Source: Nepenthes gracilis
Lineage: Eukaryota > Streptophyta > Magnoliopsida > Caryophyllales > Nepenthaceae
Direction of reading: 5' to 3'
Assembly (NCBI GenBank): GCA_033239525.1
Contig: BSYO01000038.1
Span: 4,231,556 to 4,295,555 of the forward strand
Length of the DNA stretch: 64,000 nt
The number at the start of each line of letters is the position of its first letter. The stretch's first letter is position 1. The translations under genes were made by a program, and so were the position numbers. The notes below the pieces were generated by a model. The model did no database searches. It saw nothing but the letters and a program-made list of their open reading frames with translations, and was not told where the DNA came from. Positions 45,263-56,000 of the stretch are shown piece after piece.

Positions 45263-46134
45263 TGATGGGGACGGCTGAAATAGGCTTGCCCCAAAAAAGG
45301 CAATCAACCCAAGAGAATGTGGCCCACTGGCCCTATGGACGGTCAACGCCCAAATTGACCAGAGATGACTTTTAGAAAATCGGATACGACCCATGACCCA
45401 ATTCCCGTGCGCAAGAGATTGTCTGCCTTAACAGGTCAGAATACGGAGTATCTCCCCAAATTGCGATCTCCTCTGGGATTGAAGTCCCAAATCAGCGCAT
45501 ATCCCACAATGGAAACCCAAATATTTATCGTATGCAGCAATTTTATGAAGAAGGAAGGTTTCCTTCCTTCCAATTGTTGCTGCCATAAATTGCACCACCA
45601 TCTTCTCTCAGGATGGAAGGAAACCACCCCAGGCAGTTGGTAACCAGCCTTGCTGCCTAAGGAAGGGTGACAAGGTCGGGCGGCTATAAAAAGTCGTGGT
45701 GATACACTCCAATGGTACGCTCATTTTAGTGCTCAAACCGACACAAGCAATCCCACCTTTGAATGACTCAAGCGCCATTCTCTTTCCCATCATTCGCTCT
45801 TCGCGAACCTAGTGGCTAGAAAAGCTAATCGATGTAGCGTACCACCAAAAGCTGCTCTCCGCGCCAAGCGCCCCCTCCGAGTCAGACTCATAAATTCCCT
45901 TCCCTGCTCCATTCCCAGTAAATTCTATTTTTGCATTCTTCATTTCTTCATTTTGGAAGAAGGATAATTAATTTGAGCGTCGGATGATAAATCAGAGAGC
46001 AATCCTACCATTTTTCTTTGACTTCTTGTCTTTGGTTGTGGTGTGCAGGATCGAAACCAAGTAGTATAAAGACCAAGACACACGTTAGCACGAACCTGAG
46101 ACCCCTGTTAAAGATTTTGATTTAGGATGTATCA
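45263..46134 (+). repeat. 5' LTR of element 2
   Basis: 872 bp, TGATGGGGACGG to GGATGTATCA. The first ~60 and last ~170 bases resemble the solo LTR at 56699-57635, while the middle is diverged. The TTGAGCGTCGGA motif is at 45973-45984. 'ggctataaaaag' at 45680-45691 is a likely TATA box. Confidence 0.9.
45680..45691 (+). promoter_or_regulatory. TATA-like box of the element 2 LTR
   Basis: 'ggctataaaaag' matches the plant TATA consensus well, and 'actataaaaggc' occurs in the equivalent place of the related solo LTR (57173-57184). Confidence 0.6.
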
Positions 46135-46135
46135 T

Positions 46136-46153
46136 TGGCGTCGTCTGTGGGAG
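46136..46153 (+). other. Primer binding site of element 2
   Basis: TGGCGTCGTCTGTGGGAG starts one base after the LTR end. It is the best-preserved PBS of the Tat elements here. Confidence 0.8.
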
Positions 46154-46190
46154 CCGAATGAAAGGCCTAACCACTATTCCTTCGACAAGT

Positions 46191-47830
46191 ATGGTAAACA
46201 CAAGAGCTCAAGCTAGCATTCTGGCCAAAGATGTCACCTCCCCTAGCGACGACCCCTCCGCGGGTAGCTGGGTAGAGGAGCAACCAGCCTCCATCGTCCT
46301 GGCTATAGCGGAGCAGATGAACAACATGTCTCGAATGCTCCAAACGCTTTGTGCTCACAAAGGAAGGTAGAGGCAGGGGGCTCCCTCCTCTGCCCAACCC
46401 CGGCCCCCAGGTGCGGAGGCCAATGAAAGAAGAATTCGGTCAGAATGGCCATATGCTTGGGTAACTCTAACGTCCCAACGGCCTTGAACGCCAGAAGTCA
46501 TTCCGGACTAGAAGGATGGCTGAGTTGCAAGACCCTAGAGGAGTGCCGGAATGAAGAAATCCGTGCTAATCCCGCGATGAGGAGAGGCCCCTGGTCCAAG
46601 AAGGAGCCTCTTGCATTACTCAACCGGCCAATGGCAGTAGCTGGCCAGCACCACACCGTTCTGCTAGACATTCGAAGTTGAGGACTTACCTCAATGAAAA
46701 AATTTTTGCAACATCCTTACGGGCGGTGGAGAAAGTTGACAAGATATGGAGGCATGTGTTCAAAGGAGAAGCCGACAAGCACTCCTTCAATATAAAGAGA
46801 TCTCCTTTCACCAGGGAGATCTAGACTCAGTCACGCCCTTTGCAGTTCAAAATGCCTGCCTTGGATCCATACGACTAGAATACTGATCCCAGGATCATCT
46901 TAACTACTTCCGCACCTTGCTCAGCTTCTAGGGCCTAGAGGAGGGTTTTATGTGCTAGTGCTTCCCCTTACTCTAAAGGGGGAAGCCTAGATTGGATTCT
47001 ATTAGCTACTGATGAATTCGATCTAGAGTTTCTAGGATCTTGCCGATAGCTTATTGGCATAGTGTACCTCTAGCCACCGAGAAGAGAAGTAGGCTTGGCA
47101 CCTCACCTACATAAAACAAAGGCCGGGCAAGAATAAGAAGAAGTTCTTGAGGCAGTTTACCACTAAGGTCCGAAATATACTTAAGCTCACCGATAAGGTG
47201 AAGCTGAGCAACTTCATTTATACTCTGGGGCCTGGTGACATTTTTAAAAATCTGGCTCATAAGAACCAATAAACGTTTTGGAAGGCTAAATTTGTTGCTC
47301 GAGCCTATATAGCGGTGGAGGAGGCTAATGAGGCAAAGAACCCAGGACGGGTAGAACACCCACACCCTGGGTCGACAAACGGAAAGAGGAAGAATGGGAG
47401 CCATGACAATCCCCGCCAAAAGCAGCCCAAGATGGAGCTAACTGTGCGGTGGGAGTTTAAGCTGAAACCTGGGTGAATGTCCTCATGCGGATTAGAGAGA
47501 AAAAGTTTTTAAAGTGGCTGAAACCGGTGAAAAATTTGAAGGGAGGAGATCGACGAAATACTATGACTTCCATCAATCTCCGGACTATAGTACACAGAAT
47601 TGTCGGACTCTACAGAAGAAAATTGAGGAATTGATCCAGAGAGGCCACCACACCAAATTTCTGGGGAACCTAGGTTAGAATCCCGGTTCAACTGGCAAAG
47701 ACAAGCCAGAGTAGCAGCAACTAAGGAACTGGGTCGTGGCCAGAGTAGTTAATATGATGACTGCTAGGCCGCCCAAAACCCATAATCCGGACCGCTAGGA
47801 GAGGCCGATAGAGAATAAAAAGCCAAGGGT
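46191..47830 (+). pseudogene. gag of element 2 (broken)
   Basis: It starts at ATG 46191 (M-V-N-T-R-A-Q-A-S) and is open to TAG 46368-46370, with the S-R-M-L-Q-T-L-C segment just before. Later blocks in shifting frames include a capsid-like region (46850-47350), and near 47560-47650 the end of gag reads Y-Y-D-F-H...C-R-T-L-Q-K-K-I-E-E-L-I-Q-R-G-H. The zinc-knuckle cysteines and the final L-I-Q-R-G-H are comparable with L-I-R-R-G-H in element 1. There are many stops. Confidence 0.75.
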
Positions 47831-48320
47831 AGGGGATGATCTCATTAGTTGTAGCAACGACAATATGACACACGTAATCTCTTCCTATGTTGACCCCCTA
47901 GTTGTATTCGCCCTCATTTCAGATGGTAACGTAGATTACCAACTGAAATGAGTTTTTATCGATAATGAAATCTCACACGATTTACTTTATCTTGACACTT
48001 ATTTCATACTTGGTCTGAAGAAGAGTCAACTGAAACCGACCGAATGGCCACTCTATGGACTAGATAACAAACCAGTGGCCGTCCAAGCGATCATCTAGCT
48101 AGAAGTCACCATGGGCACGTACCCTTGGACAACGTCCCGCATGTTCACATTCTGAGTTGTCGACCTACCTTCAGTATACAATACAATACTTGGCCGACCA
48201 TGCTTGGCGGCATTCGAAGTCGTGACATCAATACTTTATCTAAAAATTAAGTTTTCAACAGCATGCGGTGTCGGTGATGTGTTGGACGACCAAGTGACCA
48301 ATCAGACGTGTTATGTATCC
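47831..48320 (+). pseudogene. Protease of element 2
   Basis: D-P-L-V-V-F-A-L-I-S precedes V-F-I-D-N-E-I-S, the active-site strand, with D-N-E where element 1 has D-N-G. L-Y-G-L-D-N-K-P-V and T-I-L-G-R-P follow, the same order as in element 1. Stops occur just before V-F-I-D and twice later. Confidence 0.75.
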
Positions 48321-48479
48321 TAGGTCAACTAGAATGGCATCGATAGGCCGACATAAGACCTAGACAATCGCAATGAATCAACTCTGCAACAGGCACTGTT
48401 CGACGAGGCCATCGACCTCATTCCCTTGGATCTGAATTACCTGGAGAAATATATACATATAGGAGGCTCACTCGCTGGA

Positions 48480-49330
48480 CCCTTGCTTGACTAGCTAATT
48501 AGCTTCTTAAGGCAGAATGCAAACGTCTTCGTGTTGACCCTCATCGATATGCCTGGGATCCCGACCGAAATAATGGTTCACAAGTTAGGTGTCAATCTCA
48601 CTGTAAGTATATTAGGTAGAAGCGGAGGAACCACTTCGTTGAGAAAAGCTCATAGCCATTCAGGAGGAAGTGAAGAAGTTGTTGGAAGCCAAATTTATAA
48701 TGAAAGTTCGGTACCCAGACTAGCTCTCTAACGTAGTTCTCATTAAAAAGAGCAACGAAAAGTAGCAGATGTGCATCGACTTCGCTGATGTTAATAAGGC
48801 ATGCCTGTGGGATAGCGTTCCGCTGCTGAAGATTGTCTTGCTAGTAGACTCCACATTTGGGTATGAACTGTTGAGTTTCATAGATGCCTATTCATAGTAA
48901 AAGCAGATCCGAATAAGCCTGAAAGATGAGGAGCACACCTCCTTTATGACCGACTAGTGGACCTATTGCTACAGGGTCATGTCCTTTGGTCTGAAGAATG
49001 TAGGCGTCACCTACTAAAGGCTCATGAACAAAATGTTCAAAAAGTAGATCGGTTGGAATATGAAAGTGTATGTAGATGAGATATTTGTCAAAAGTAAGAC
49101 CATCGATGACTATGTTCGCGACTTCACTGATGCCTTCGTGGTGCTCTAGGAACACCTGATGAAGTTGAACCCCCCTAAGTATTTCTTCAAAGTATCCTCC
49201 ATGAAGTTTTTGGACTTCATTGTCTATCAGCGGGGGATCGAAGCAAACCTAGAGAAAGTAAAGGCCATTATGGACATGACCCCACCGCGGAGAAGCTAAT
49301 TGGGGGACTTGTAGTGTGCTTTCACTTCAT
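48480..49330 (+). pseudogene. Reverse transcriptase of element 2
   Basis: M-P-G-I-P-T-E-I-M-V-H-K-L-G opens the domain (48550-48590), after which the frame is lost in several places. The catalytic box near 49060-49080 reads Y-V-D-E-I, so the second Asp of Y-V-D-D has become Glu. M-K-L-N-P-P-K and F-I-V-Y-Q-R-G-I-E-A-N follow. Non-functional. Confidence 0.8.
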
Positions 49331-49860
49331 GGTTAAATCTGGAGACAAGTACCTCCTTTTCTTCAAGGCCTTGAGGGGGGATAAAGACGAATGGATTTCA
49401 ATGGATGACTGATTATCAGACCGCCTTCAACAAACTGAAGGACTACTTGGCTATCCCTCCTCTCCTGATGTCACCAAGAGAGGGCGAGAAGCTGTACCTA
49501 TACTTAGTAGTTTTAGAGGCGATGCTAAGCTCCATCTTGATTTGTTAAGAGTATGATGTGCAATGACCGGTTTACTACGTCAGTAAAACGTTAGCTAGTG
49601 CCGAGACTCAATACCTCCACGTTGAGAAGATCGTGCTGGCACTCGTCTTTTCAGCTAGGAAGCTGTGGCCCTACTTCCAAGTTCACTAGATAATTGTCCT
49701 GACTGACTAGCCATTGAAGGGTATCCAACAAAAACCTAACGTGTTTGGGTGACTAGCTAAGTATGCCATCAGATTGGTTGAGTTCAACATAGAGTTCCAG
49801 CCCGGGCTGGCCATCAAAGGGTAGGCGTTGGCCAACTTCATCATTAAGACTGCAACCCCA
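49331..49860 (+). pseudogene. RT-linked RNase H of element 2
   Basis: P-V-Y-Y-V-S-K-T-L-A near 49570, then L-R-V-E-K-I-like and W-P-Y-F-Q-V-H sequence, and finally E-F-N-I-E-F-Q-P and A-L-A-N-F-I match the element 1 domain. Several TAG stops and shifts occur. Confidence 0.7.
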
Positions 49861-49899
49861 AGTCCAGATATAGACTACGCCAGCAACATTGACCACCAG

Positions 49900-50290
49900 A
49901 CTGAAATGCTAGATTGGGCTATTTATGTGGATGGCCTTGGGTAGTGGGGCCGGAATAATCCTTACGACCCATGATAGATTCGAAGTAAGATACTCCTTGA
50001 AGTTAGGGTTTCCAGCCATCAATTACGTGGCCGAGTATAAAGCCCTGCTCGCAGGATTGCGACTTGCCAAGGAATGGTCGGCAAGGCACGTGCTTGTATG
50101 AAGTGATTCAGAGCTGATCGTCAACTAGGTCTGTGGAAGATTTGAAGCGTCAAACCTGTTGGTCGCAAAATACCTGGCTAAGGGAAAGAGCATGATCCAA
50201 AAGTTTGACATGGTTCACATCTCAAGGGCAAAAATTTGGAAGGTCGATCAATTTGCAAGGGTAGCAATGGCAGAGTCTGAAGCAGTACTC
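49900..50290 (+). pseudogene. aRNH of element 2
   Basis: Y-V-D-G at about 49927-49938 keeps the first catalytic Asp that element 1 has lost. V-A-E-Y-K-A-L-L-A-G-L-R-L-A-K-E has Lys where the second acidic residue is expected. S-D-S-E-L-I-V-N keeps the third. Stops separate the parts. Confidence 0.75.
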
Positions 50291-50299
50291 TAGCATTGA

Positions 50300-50682
50300 A
50301 GAGCTGAAAGCGATGCAAGTCTCTGACGGCAAAAATTAGATGTCACCTTACTGGAGGTACAATGCGGACAAATTCCTACCAAAAAAATCCGGACGAGGCC
50401 AAGCGTATAAAGAACACGGCCGGCTAGTATACCACCGTGGATGAAAAACTTTACTGCTGTGGGTACTCGACCCCTCACCTATGGTATCTCACACCGGAGG
50501 AGGCTGACTACATATTGAGCGAGGTCCACATTGATATCTATGGGTCACACATCGGTAGCAAGAACTAAGCCTTCACGGTGATGCGCCAGGGGTACTATTG
50601 GTCGACCATGAAGAGGGACGCCATGGAGTTCGTGAAAAGGTGCAAGAATTGCCAAGTCTACGGCAACCTACACCATCCGTCG
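50300..50682 (+). pseudogene. Integrase of element 2, N-terminal part
   Basis: The zinc-binding domain is nearly intact: G-S-H-I-G and R-C-K-N-C-Q-V-Y-G-N show His and both Cys of C-x-x-C, better than in element 1. The coding sequence stops at 50682, where the solo LTR is inserted, and resumes at 53107. Confidence 0.8.
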
Positions 50683-53106
50683 TGTAATATTTCTGATCCT
50701 GTTTGGATTATTTTAATATTTATCATAATTTTTGGGTATGTCGGATGTGGTGAAAATAAATTAAGATATTGTGAAATTTTCGAAAATGATTGGAATTTCA
50801 GAGTGGTGTCTGGAGTGTGCCTGTGATGTTGTCCGAATACCAAGTTGGATTTGAAAATAAAAAAAAGTAAAATATAATAATAATAATAAATATAAAAGAA
50901 AAAATAAAAAAGAAAATAATAGGAAAGAGAAGGAAGAGGGAGTCGGGGAGAGAGAGGAGAAAGGGGGCAAGGGTTTCATGCTGGAAGAAGAAGGAAGAGA
51001 AGAAGGAGGAGAAGGGAGAGGAAGGAGGCGGTGGCGACGGCCACGGCGATGAGGGTTGCGGGTGAGGCCTCGATGGTCGCTGGCTGAAGCGAGGGTGGCG
51101 CGCGGTGTGGGTTGTGCGAAGAGAGTTACGACGAAGCCACGCGAGGATGATTGTCGCAGCGAAGCGACGCTAGTGCCGGAGAGGTGAGGTCGGGGAGGCC
51201 GGCAACGGCCACGTGAGGCGACGTGGTAGAGCAGAGCAGAGGAGCGACGACAGCAACGACAGAGGCAGCATAAGCCACGCGAGGAGAGAAGCTACGCGAG
51301 AGAGGATGGCGGCCGGACGGGAGGCAGCGGCGGTGACGGTGGTCGCTGGCAGGTGGTGGCAGTAGTGCGGCCGAGGCCGTGCGTAGAGAGGAGAGAGGGC
51401 AGCGCGTGGGGCGCGCGTGAGGCAAGAGAGAGAAAGGCACATATTGGATATTTCGGGAAATCCTTTTTTGAGATCTGTGGAGTATAATATTAAGACAAGT
51501 ATCCTCTAGCCTTATTCTTAATCTGATTTAATTTTCGATATATGTTGACTACTGTGGAAGATTTTACTAACATGCATGTATTTTTATATATATTTAATTT
51601 ATTAATTATGTACATGCATATATGTTTTATTAGTTATACGGTGGTTTAACTCTGACATTTATGATTTGGAGGGTTTTCGGATATCCGAACGGTATATATG
51701 TATATTTGTGTATCTATATATTGTGGAACCTTGAATCAGGCCTTGGATTAATCATGTGTGCTGTCGGGGCCGGGGTCACTACGGGACCTTGGCGGTCCGA
51801 GACCCGATGGGTCGTTATATGTGATCTGAGGTATGAGATATTGGTACCACTCCCGATGGGGAGACTTAGTCCCGATGGAGACATATATGATATGGCTACT
51901 TCCGCCGAAAGAAAGGTTAAGACTTTTAGTAGCTAACTTGTACCATTGTGTATTTAAATGAGAACCATCGTAAGAAATTGACAGAATAATATATTTGGAC
52001 GTCTTAATATATAACTAAAACTCGATGTTGTACCTAAAGCCGTGGGTGGTAAAATATAGTGAGCAAGTTTCTAATCTATGAAAGACAAAGTACATGGATG
52101 GCCTTGAGCTACTGGCCTAAATCGTAGCTGATATAGCCGGGGTTACCGAACTAGGGTAACCCTTCCTCAAGTTGGTATTATTTATCTTTGGTTCTCCGAT
52201 TTCGTGCATGCTTTGTAATTCTACATGTATTTGGGTGGACGATGATTTTGAAATACACTGATTGGCTCACAGTTAGGCGATAAGAATGTCACGTACGTAT
52301 AAATATGTGACAAACCCAGAATATGTGTTGATTTATATTTTTGTTCCGGCAGTCTTCTCTCGATTTCTGTATTATGAGATATAAATCCGAACGATGGTAT
52401 GTGTCCCACAAGGATGTGGTGACGGTTGTGGCCTATGTGACCTCGGATCATATGATATGATATCGTCTATGAGATTTGATCGGATCGTATTTATTATGAT
52501 TATGTCCCAGATAGATTGTTTGATACGGACGATGATTTAGTACAAGACATCTCCTCGATTTTCAGGGATTTTCACGGACCTTGTGTTTTGTTTTGACATA
52601 GTTGTGATTGTTATCCCTTCCATCTAATTTATATGCACCATTTTCATATACATGATACTTGTTGAGCTCTAGGCTCATGTTTTCATATTTTATCCCTTCA
52701 GACTAGTGCATGGATATGCTTACAGGAGTTCAGACGCAATTTGATGTGGCAGATCTCTATCGGTGAGTAGAGATGTTCATATTGGACATGTTTCAGATCT
52801 TGAGAATGTGATATGATTGTGTCTTTGGCCGGATGAGGGCTTTGATCCATGTATTGGATGTATTGGAGTTATTGTATTATGTTGATGAGTTGTTATTATG
52901 TTTAATACCTCATTTGTGATTGTGGATAGTAGGTTGTGTATTATGTTTGTCCAAATTTATATCCGATGAGATCTTGTGTGAGTTTTTTAATATCGGGTCA
53001 TGTATGTGTATGACTGTCACGCTCGGGTTAGATTTTTATAGTTGATGAAAATATTATTATCGATTTTATTTTTGACCTACGTATATTGTGTTTCTGGGTC
53101 GTGACA
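50683..53106 (+). mobile_element. Solo LTR, chromovirus type, in INT of element 2
   Basis: 2424 bp, TGTAATATTTCTGATCC to GGGTCGTGACA. Flanks are CGTCG (50678-50682) and AGCCG (53107-53111), an imperfect duplication with two differences. Deleting it joins integrase Y-G-N-L-H-H-P-S to P-P-M-E-L-R, as in element 1. It has the GA-rich block (50930-51010) and a GC-rich part to 51430, which create long spurious frames on the minus strand. No internal genes. Confidence 0.88.
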
Positions 53107-53995
53107 AGCCGCCTATGGAGCTGAGGACACTTCAAGTAACCTGGCCATTCGCACAATGGGGGTTCGACATTTTTGGCCAGTTTCCCATTGTGTCCAGATA
53201 AAGGAAGTTCATCGTAGTAGGTATCGACTACTTAACAAAATTAGTCAAAGACACCCCGCTCGCCCGAATAACCGGGTAGAATGCCATGAAATTCGTTTGA
53301 CAGAGTATAGTCTGCAGACTTAGGATCCCCGAGGTCATCAAGACCAACAACGGAACCCGATTTACTAGTAAACGTTTCACCAAGTATTGCGCCAATTTGG
53401 GTATTAGGTTGGTCCACACCTTGGTAGCATATCTACAGGCGAACGGGCAGGTGGAAGTTACCAACTAAACCCCGTTGCACGGACTAAAGACCAAATTAGA
53501 GGACGCAGGGGGCTCATGGGTTGACAACCTCTCCTCCGTGCTTTGGTCGTACCGAACAACACCCAAAGAGCTGACACGTAAAACACCTTTTAGTTGTGCT
53601 ACGGAATTGAGGCTGTCATCCTGGTTGAGATTGGGCTCCCTATCCTCTGGCTTGAGGCCTTTCACCTGCTCAATAACTCCAAGTGGCTCCACTACGACCT
53701 ACTAGAAGAGGCGCAGGATGTTGAAAGGATTCAAATAGCCGCCTATCAATGGTGGATTGCCCAATATTACAATAAAAAAGTAAAGGCTCGATAGTTTGAG
53801 ACGGAAGATCTGGTCCTATAGAGCATAGAGGCCACCGGGAATACAGCCAATAGGAACAAACTCTCCCCGAATTGGGAAGGATCGTTCATCATCTTCGTCA
53901 TTCTGCAGAACGGTGCATACAAGCATCAAACCCAAAACTGCAAGGTAGTTTCAAGGACATGGAATGTCGTCCATCTGAAGAAAGACTACCAATAA
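53107..53995 (+). pseudogene. Integrase of element 2, C-terminal part
   Basis: It contains F-I-V-V-G-I-D-Y-L-T-K, K-T-N-N-G-T-R-F (the second catalytic Asp is Asn) and A-N-G-Q-V-E-V-T-N (the Glu is kept). L-H-G-L-K-T-K-L-E-D-A-G-G-S-W and a GPY/F-like tail follow near 53870-53960. Four or more stops or shifts. Confidence 0.82.
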
Positions 53996-54198
53996 GGTTC
54001 TCACCAGGCCTATGTAGGTCACACGTGTGCTAAAGAGTACTTGTAATATTGTATCACGTTTAATAAAATGATTCATTTATTCGCATGTTTCTGTTATCAC
54101 TGTTTTTCTTTCCCATATGAATGCATGTGTGAAATTGCATAAATTCAGACGAACTAGGTTGCCCATAAGTTGAGTGAGCTTTCATTCACCTGCAAGTA
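53996..54198. other. Short spacer after INT of element 2
   Basis: Aligned loosely with the sequence after INT in element 1. No gene. Confidence 0.5.
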
Positions 54199-54450
54199 AA
54201 CCTTGGTCTAGTATCAAGTGGCCCAGAAGCAGTAGGATTAAACATTGGTCCAGTACCAAGTAGCCCACATGTGGTCAGATTAATCCTTGGTCTCATACGA
54301 AACAGCCCATATGTTGTTGGATTAAACCTTGATCCCGTACCAAGCGGCCCATATGTGGCCGGATTAAACCTTGACCCTGTACCAAGTAGCCCATATGCAG
54401 TCGGATTAAACCTTGATCCCCTACCAAGCGACTCGTTCGTGGTAAAAAAA
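54199..54450 (+). repeat. 42-bp tandem array, six units, in the element 2 spacer
   Basis: Units start at 54199, 54241, 54283, 54325, 54367 and 54409, in perfect 42-bp register. The core is 'aaccttgatcccgtacca' followed by 'agcggcccatatgtgg'-like sequence ending 'cggatta'. Because 42 is divisible by three, an open frame (54271-54459) runs through it with a 14-residue period (G-L-N-L-D-P-V-P-S-G-P-Y-V-A). The three central units are the most alike. This frame is a by-product of the array rather than a gene. Confidence 0.95.
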
Positions 54451-54540
54451 AAACCTTAGGGGGCTTCCACAGTACGCGTGCGACAACCTCCTCCCGCAGG
54501 AAATAGTACCGTCAGTCGGTGATGGTCAGAAGATCGGAGT
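54451..54540 (+). other. Last recognisable part of element 2
   Basis: 'aaaccttagggggc' is shared with 21735-21750 of element 1. The sequence then runs to about 54540, where minus-strand aRNH of copy B begins with no LTR between. Confidence 0.6.
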
Positions 54541-55190
54541 TAAGCACCACAACTTACTCGCATTGAAGAACCGTCCACGTGCAAAATCCATGCTAGAGTA
54601 TTTTGATAACCATCGGCTTTAATAAGGTCGAGGGTCTCCAGAGTTGGGATCGTTATTTCAACAATAAAGTTTGCCAGGCCCTGGCCTTCTAAGGTTGGCC
54701 TCGGTCGAAAATCTACGTCGAACTCACCCAACTCAATGGCCCACTTGACCAGTCGTCTTGACAAATTTGGCATTTGCAATATTCCTTTTAATGGTTGCTT
54801 AGTCATGACAATAATTTTGTGCACCTGAAAATATGGTCGGAGTTTCCGAGTGAAATACACAAGCGCTAGTGCTACCCTCTCTGCATGGATATATCGAGTT
54901 TTTGAGTCGGTTAAGATTTTGCTGACAGAGTACAAAGGCCGCTGTCCATCGGACTAATGTCGAATTAGGACCGAACTTAGTGTAGTGTCAATCACAACAA
55001 GATACAAATATAGCTCCGTACCTTCTTGAGGGGAAGTTAGTAGTGGTGAGTTCAAGATATACTCCTTAAGCTCTCGGAACGTAGCTTCACAGTCGGTCGT
55101 CCACTAGAAATCGGCAGCCTTCATTCCCCTCAAAGCCTTGAAAGAAGGCAAGTAATTTTTGGCCGACTTAGATAAGAATCGGGAGTGCTA
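54540..55190 (-). pseudogene. RNase H region of copy B
   Basis: The frame 54935-54540 reads Y-S-V-S-K-I-L-T-D, A-L-V-Y-F-T-R-K-L-R-P-Y-F, K-W-A-I-E-L-G-E-F and L-A-N-F-I-V-E, a long unbroken stretch of the RT-linked RNase H. It continues to W-I-L-H-V-D-G-S-S, the first strand of aRNH with its Asp kept, and is then cut off by the junction with element 2. Upstream (55190-54940) the N-terminal part is frame-shifted. Confidence 0.85.
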
Positions 55191-56000
55191 CTAACCTCTC
55201 GGTTAGTTTTTGGACTTCTTTCACAAACCATGGCAAATTCTCGATGTGAAATACTAAAACCCAAAATTTTTTTGAGATCACTCCGAACATACATTTCATC
55301 GGATTGAGCTTTGTCTAATGCATCCAAAGGACATTGAATACCTCATCCAGATCGCGAATATGGTCATTGGTTGCCTTGCTCTTGGTGAGCATGTTAACCA
55401 CATACACTTCCATATTTGGTCCGATCTAGGCCTCGAACATTTTATTGACGTGCTGTTGATAAGTGGCACAAATATTCTTTAGACTAAAAGGCATAACTTT
55501 ATAATAGTATGTCCCTTGGTCGGTCATAAACGTTGTGAGTTTCTCATCTTCTAGACTCATCCGAATTTAGTTGAAACCTGAATATGCATCCATGAAGCTC
55601 AATAGTTTATGTTCGGATGTTGAGTTTATGAGCAAATCAATCATCAATAATGGAAAGCTATCCTTCGGACATGTTTTGTTGACGTCTATGAAATTAACGT
55701 ACATCCTCCACTTCCCATTACTTTTCTTAACCATGACCATATTAGATAACCAATCTGAATATTAAACTTCTCTAATAAATCCAGCGTCAAGTAATCTCTT
55801 CACCTCCTCATGAATGGTAATCAGTTTTTTAACCAAATAATTCTTTCGTTTCTGCTAGACTGGCTTATGACTGAAATCTAGGCCCAACTTATGGACCATT
55901 ACTCCAATCAATATCCTTAGTATATTGCTGGGTGTCCAGGCAAAGACGTCGAAAATTTATTGGAGAAAATCGGTAAGTTGACTTTGAAGGGGTTCAGATA
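55191..56000 (-). pseudogene. Reverse transcriptase of copy B
   Basis: The motifs on the minus strand, in order, are a V-D-F-I/T-K-x-x-P-like block near 55690, D-A-Y-S/F-M-x near 55590, and the T-D-Q-G-Y-Y-K-V-M-P-F-like block near 55510. The Y-V-x-x-M region follows near 55400. Unlike copy A, the part between M-P-F-G and the catalytic box is present. Stops and shifts occur. The plus-strand frame 55571-55765 is a shadow. Confidence 0.75.

Larger units (their letters stand above)
45263..54540 (+). mobile_element. Element 2: 3'-truncated plus-strand Tat-lineage element
   Basis: It has a 5' LTR (45263-46134), PBS, gag, PR, RT, RH, aRNH and INT in the same order as element 1, then the 42-bp tandem array. 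It stops abruptly near 54540, where minus-strand copy B begins. No 3' LTR belongs to it: the related LTR at 56699 has its own target duplication. Stops and frameshifts are denser than in element 1, so it is older. A chromovirus-type solo LTR splits INT. Confidence 0.85.

Noticed and set aside
51126..51442. Minus-strand frames of 90-104 codons rich in Arg, Pro and Ser
   Set aside because: They lie in the GC/GA-rich leader of a solo LTR and have no recognisable protein.
54199..54450. CRISPR-like array
   Set aside because: The units are contiguous 42-bp tandem repeats without spacers, in a plant retrotransposon.
54271..54459. A repeat protein with a 14-residue period
   Set aside because: It is open only because 42 is divisible by three. 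It starts inside the array, has no counterpart in other elements and no promoter.
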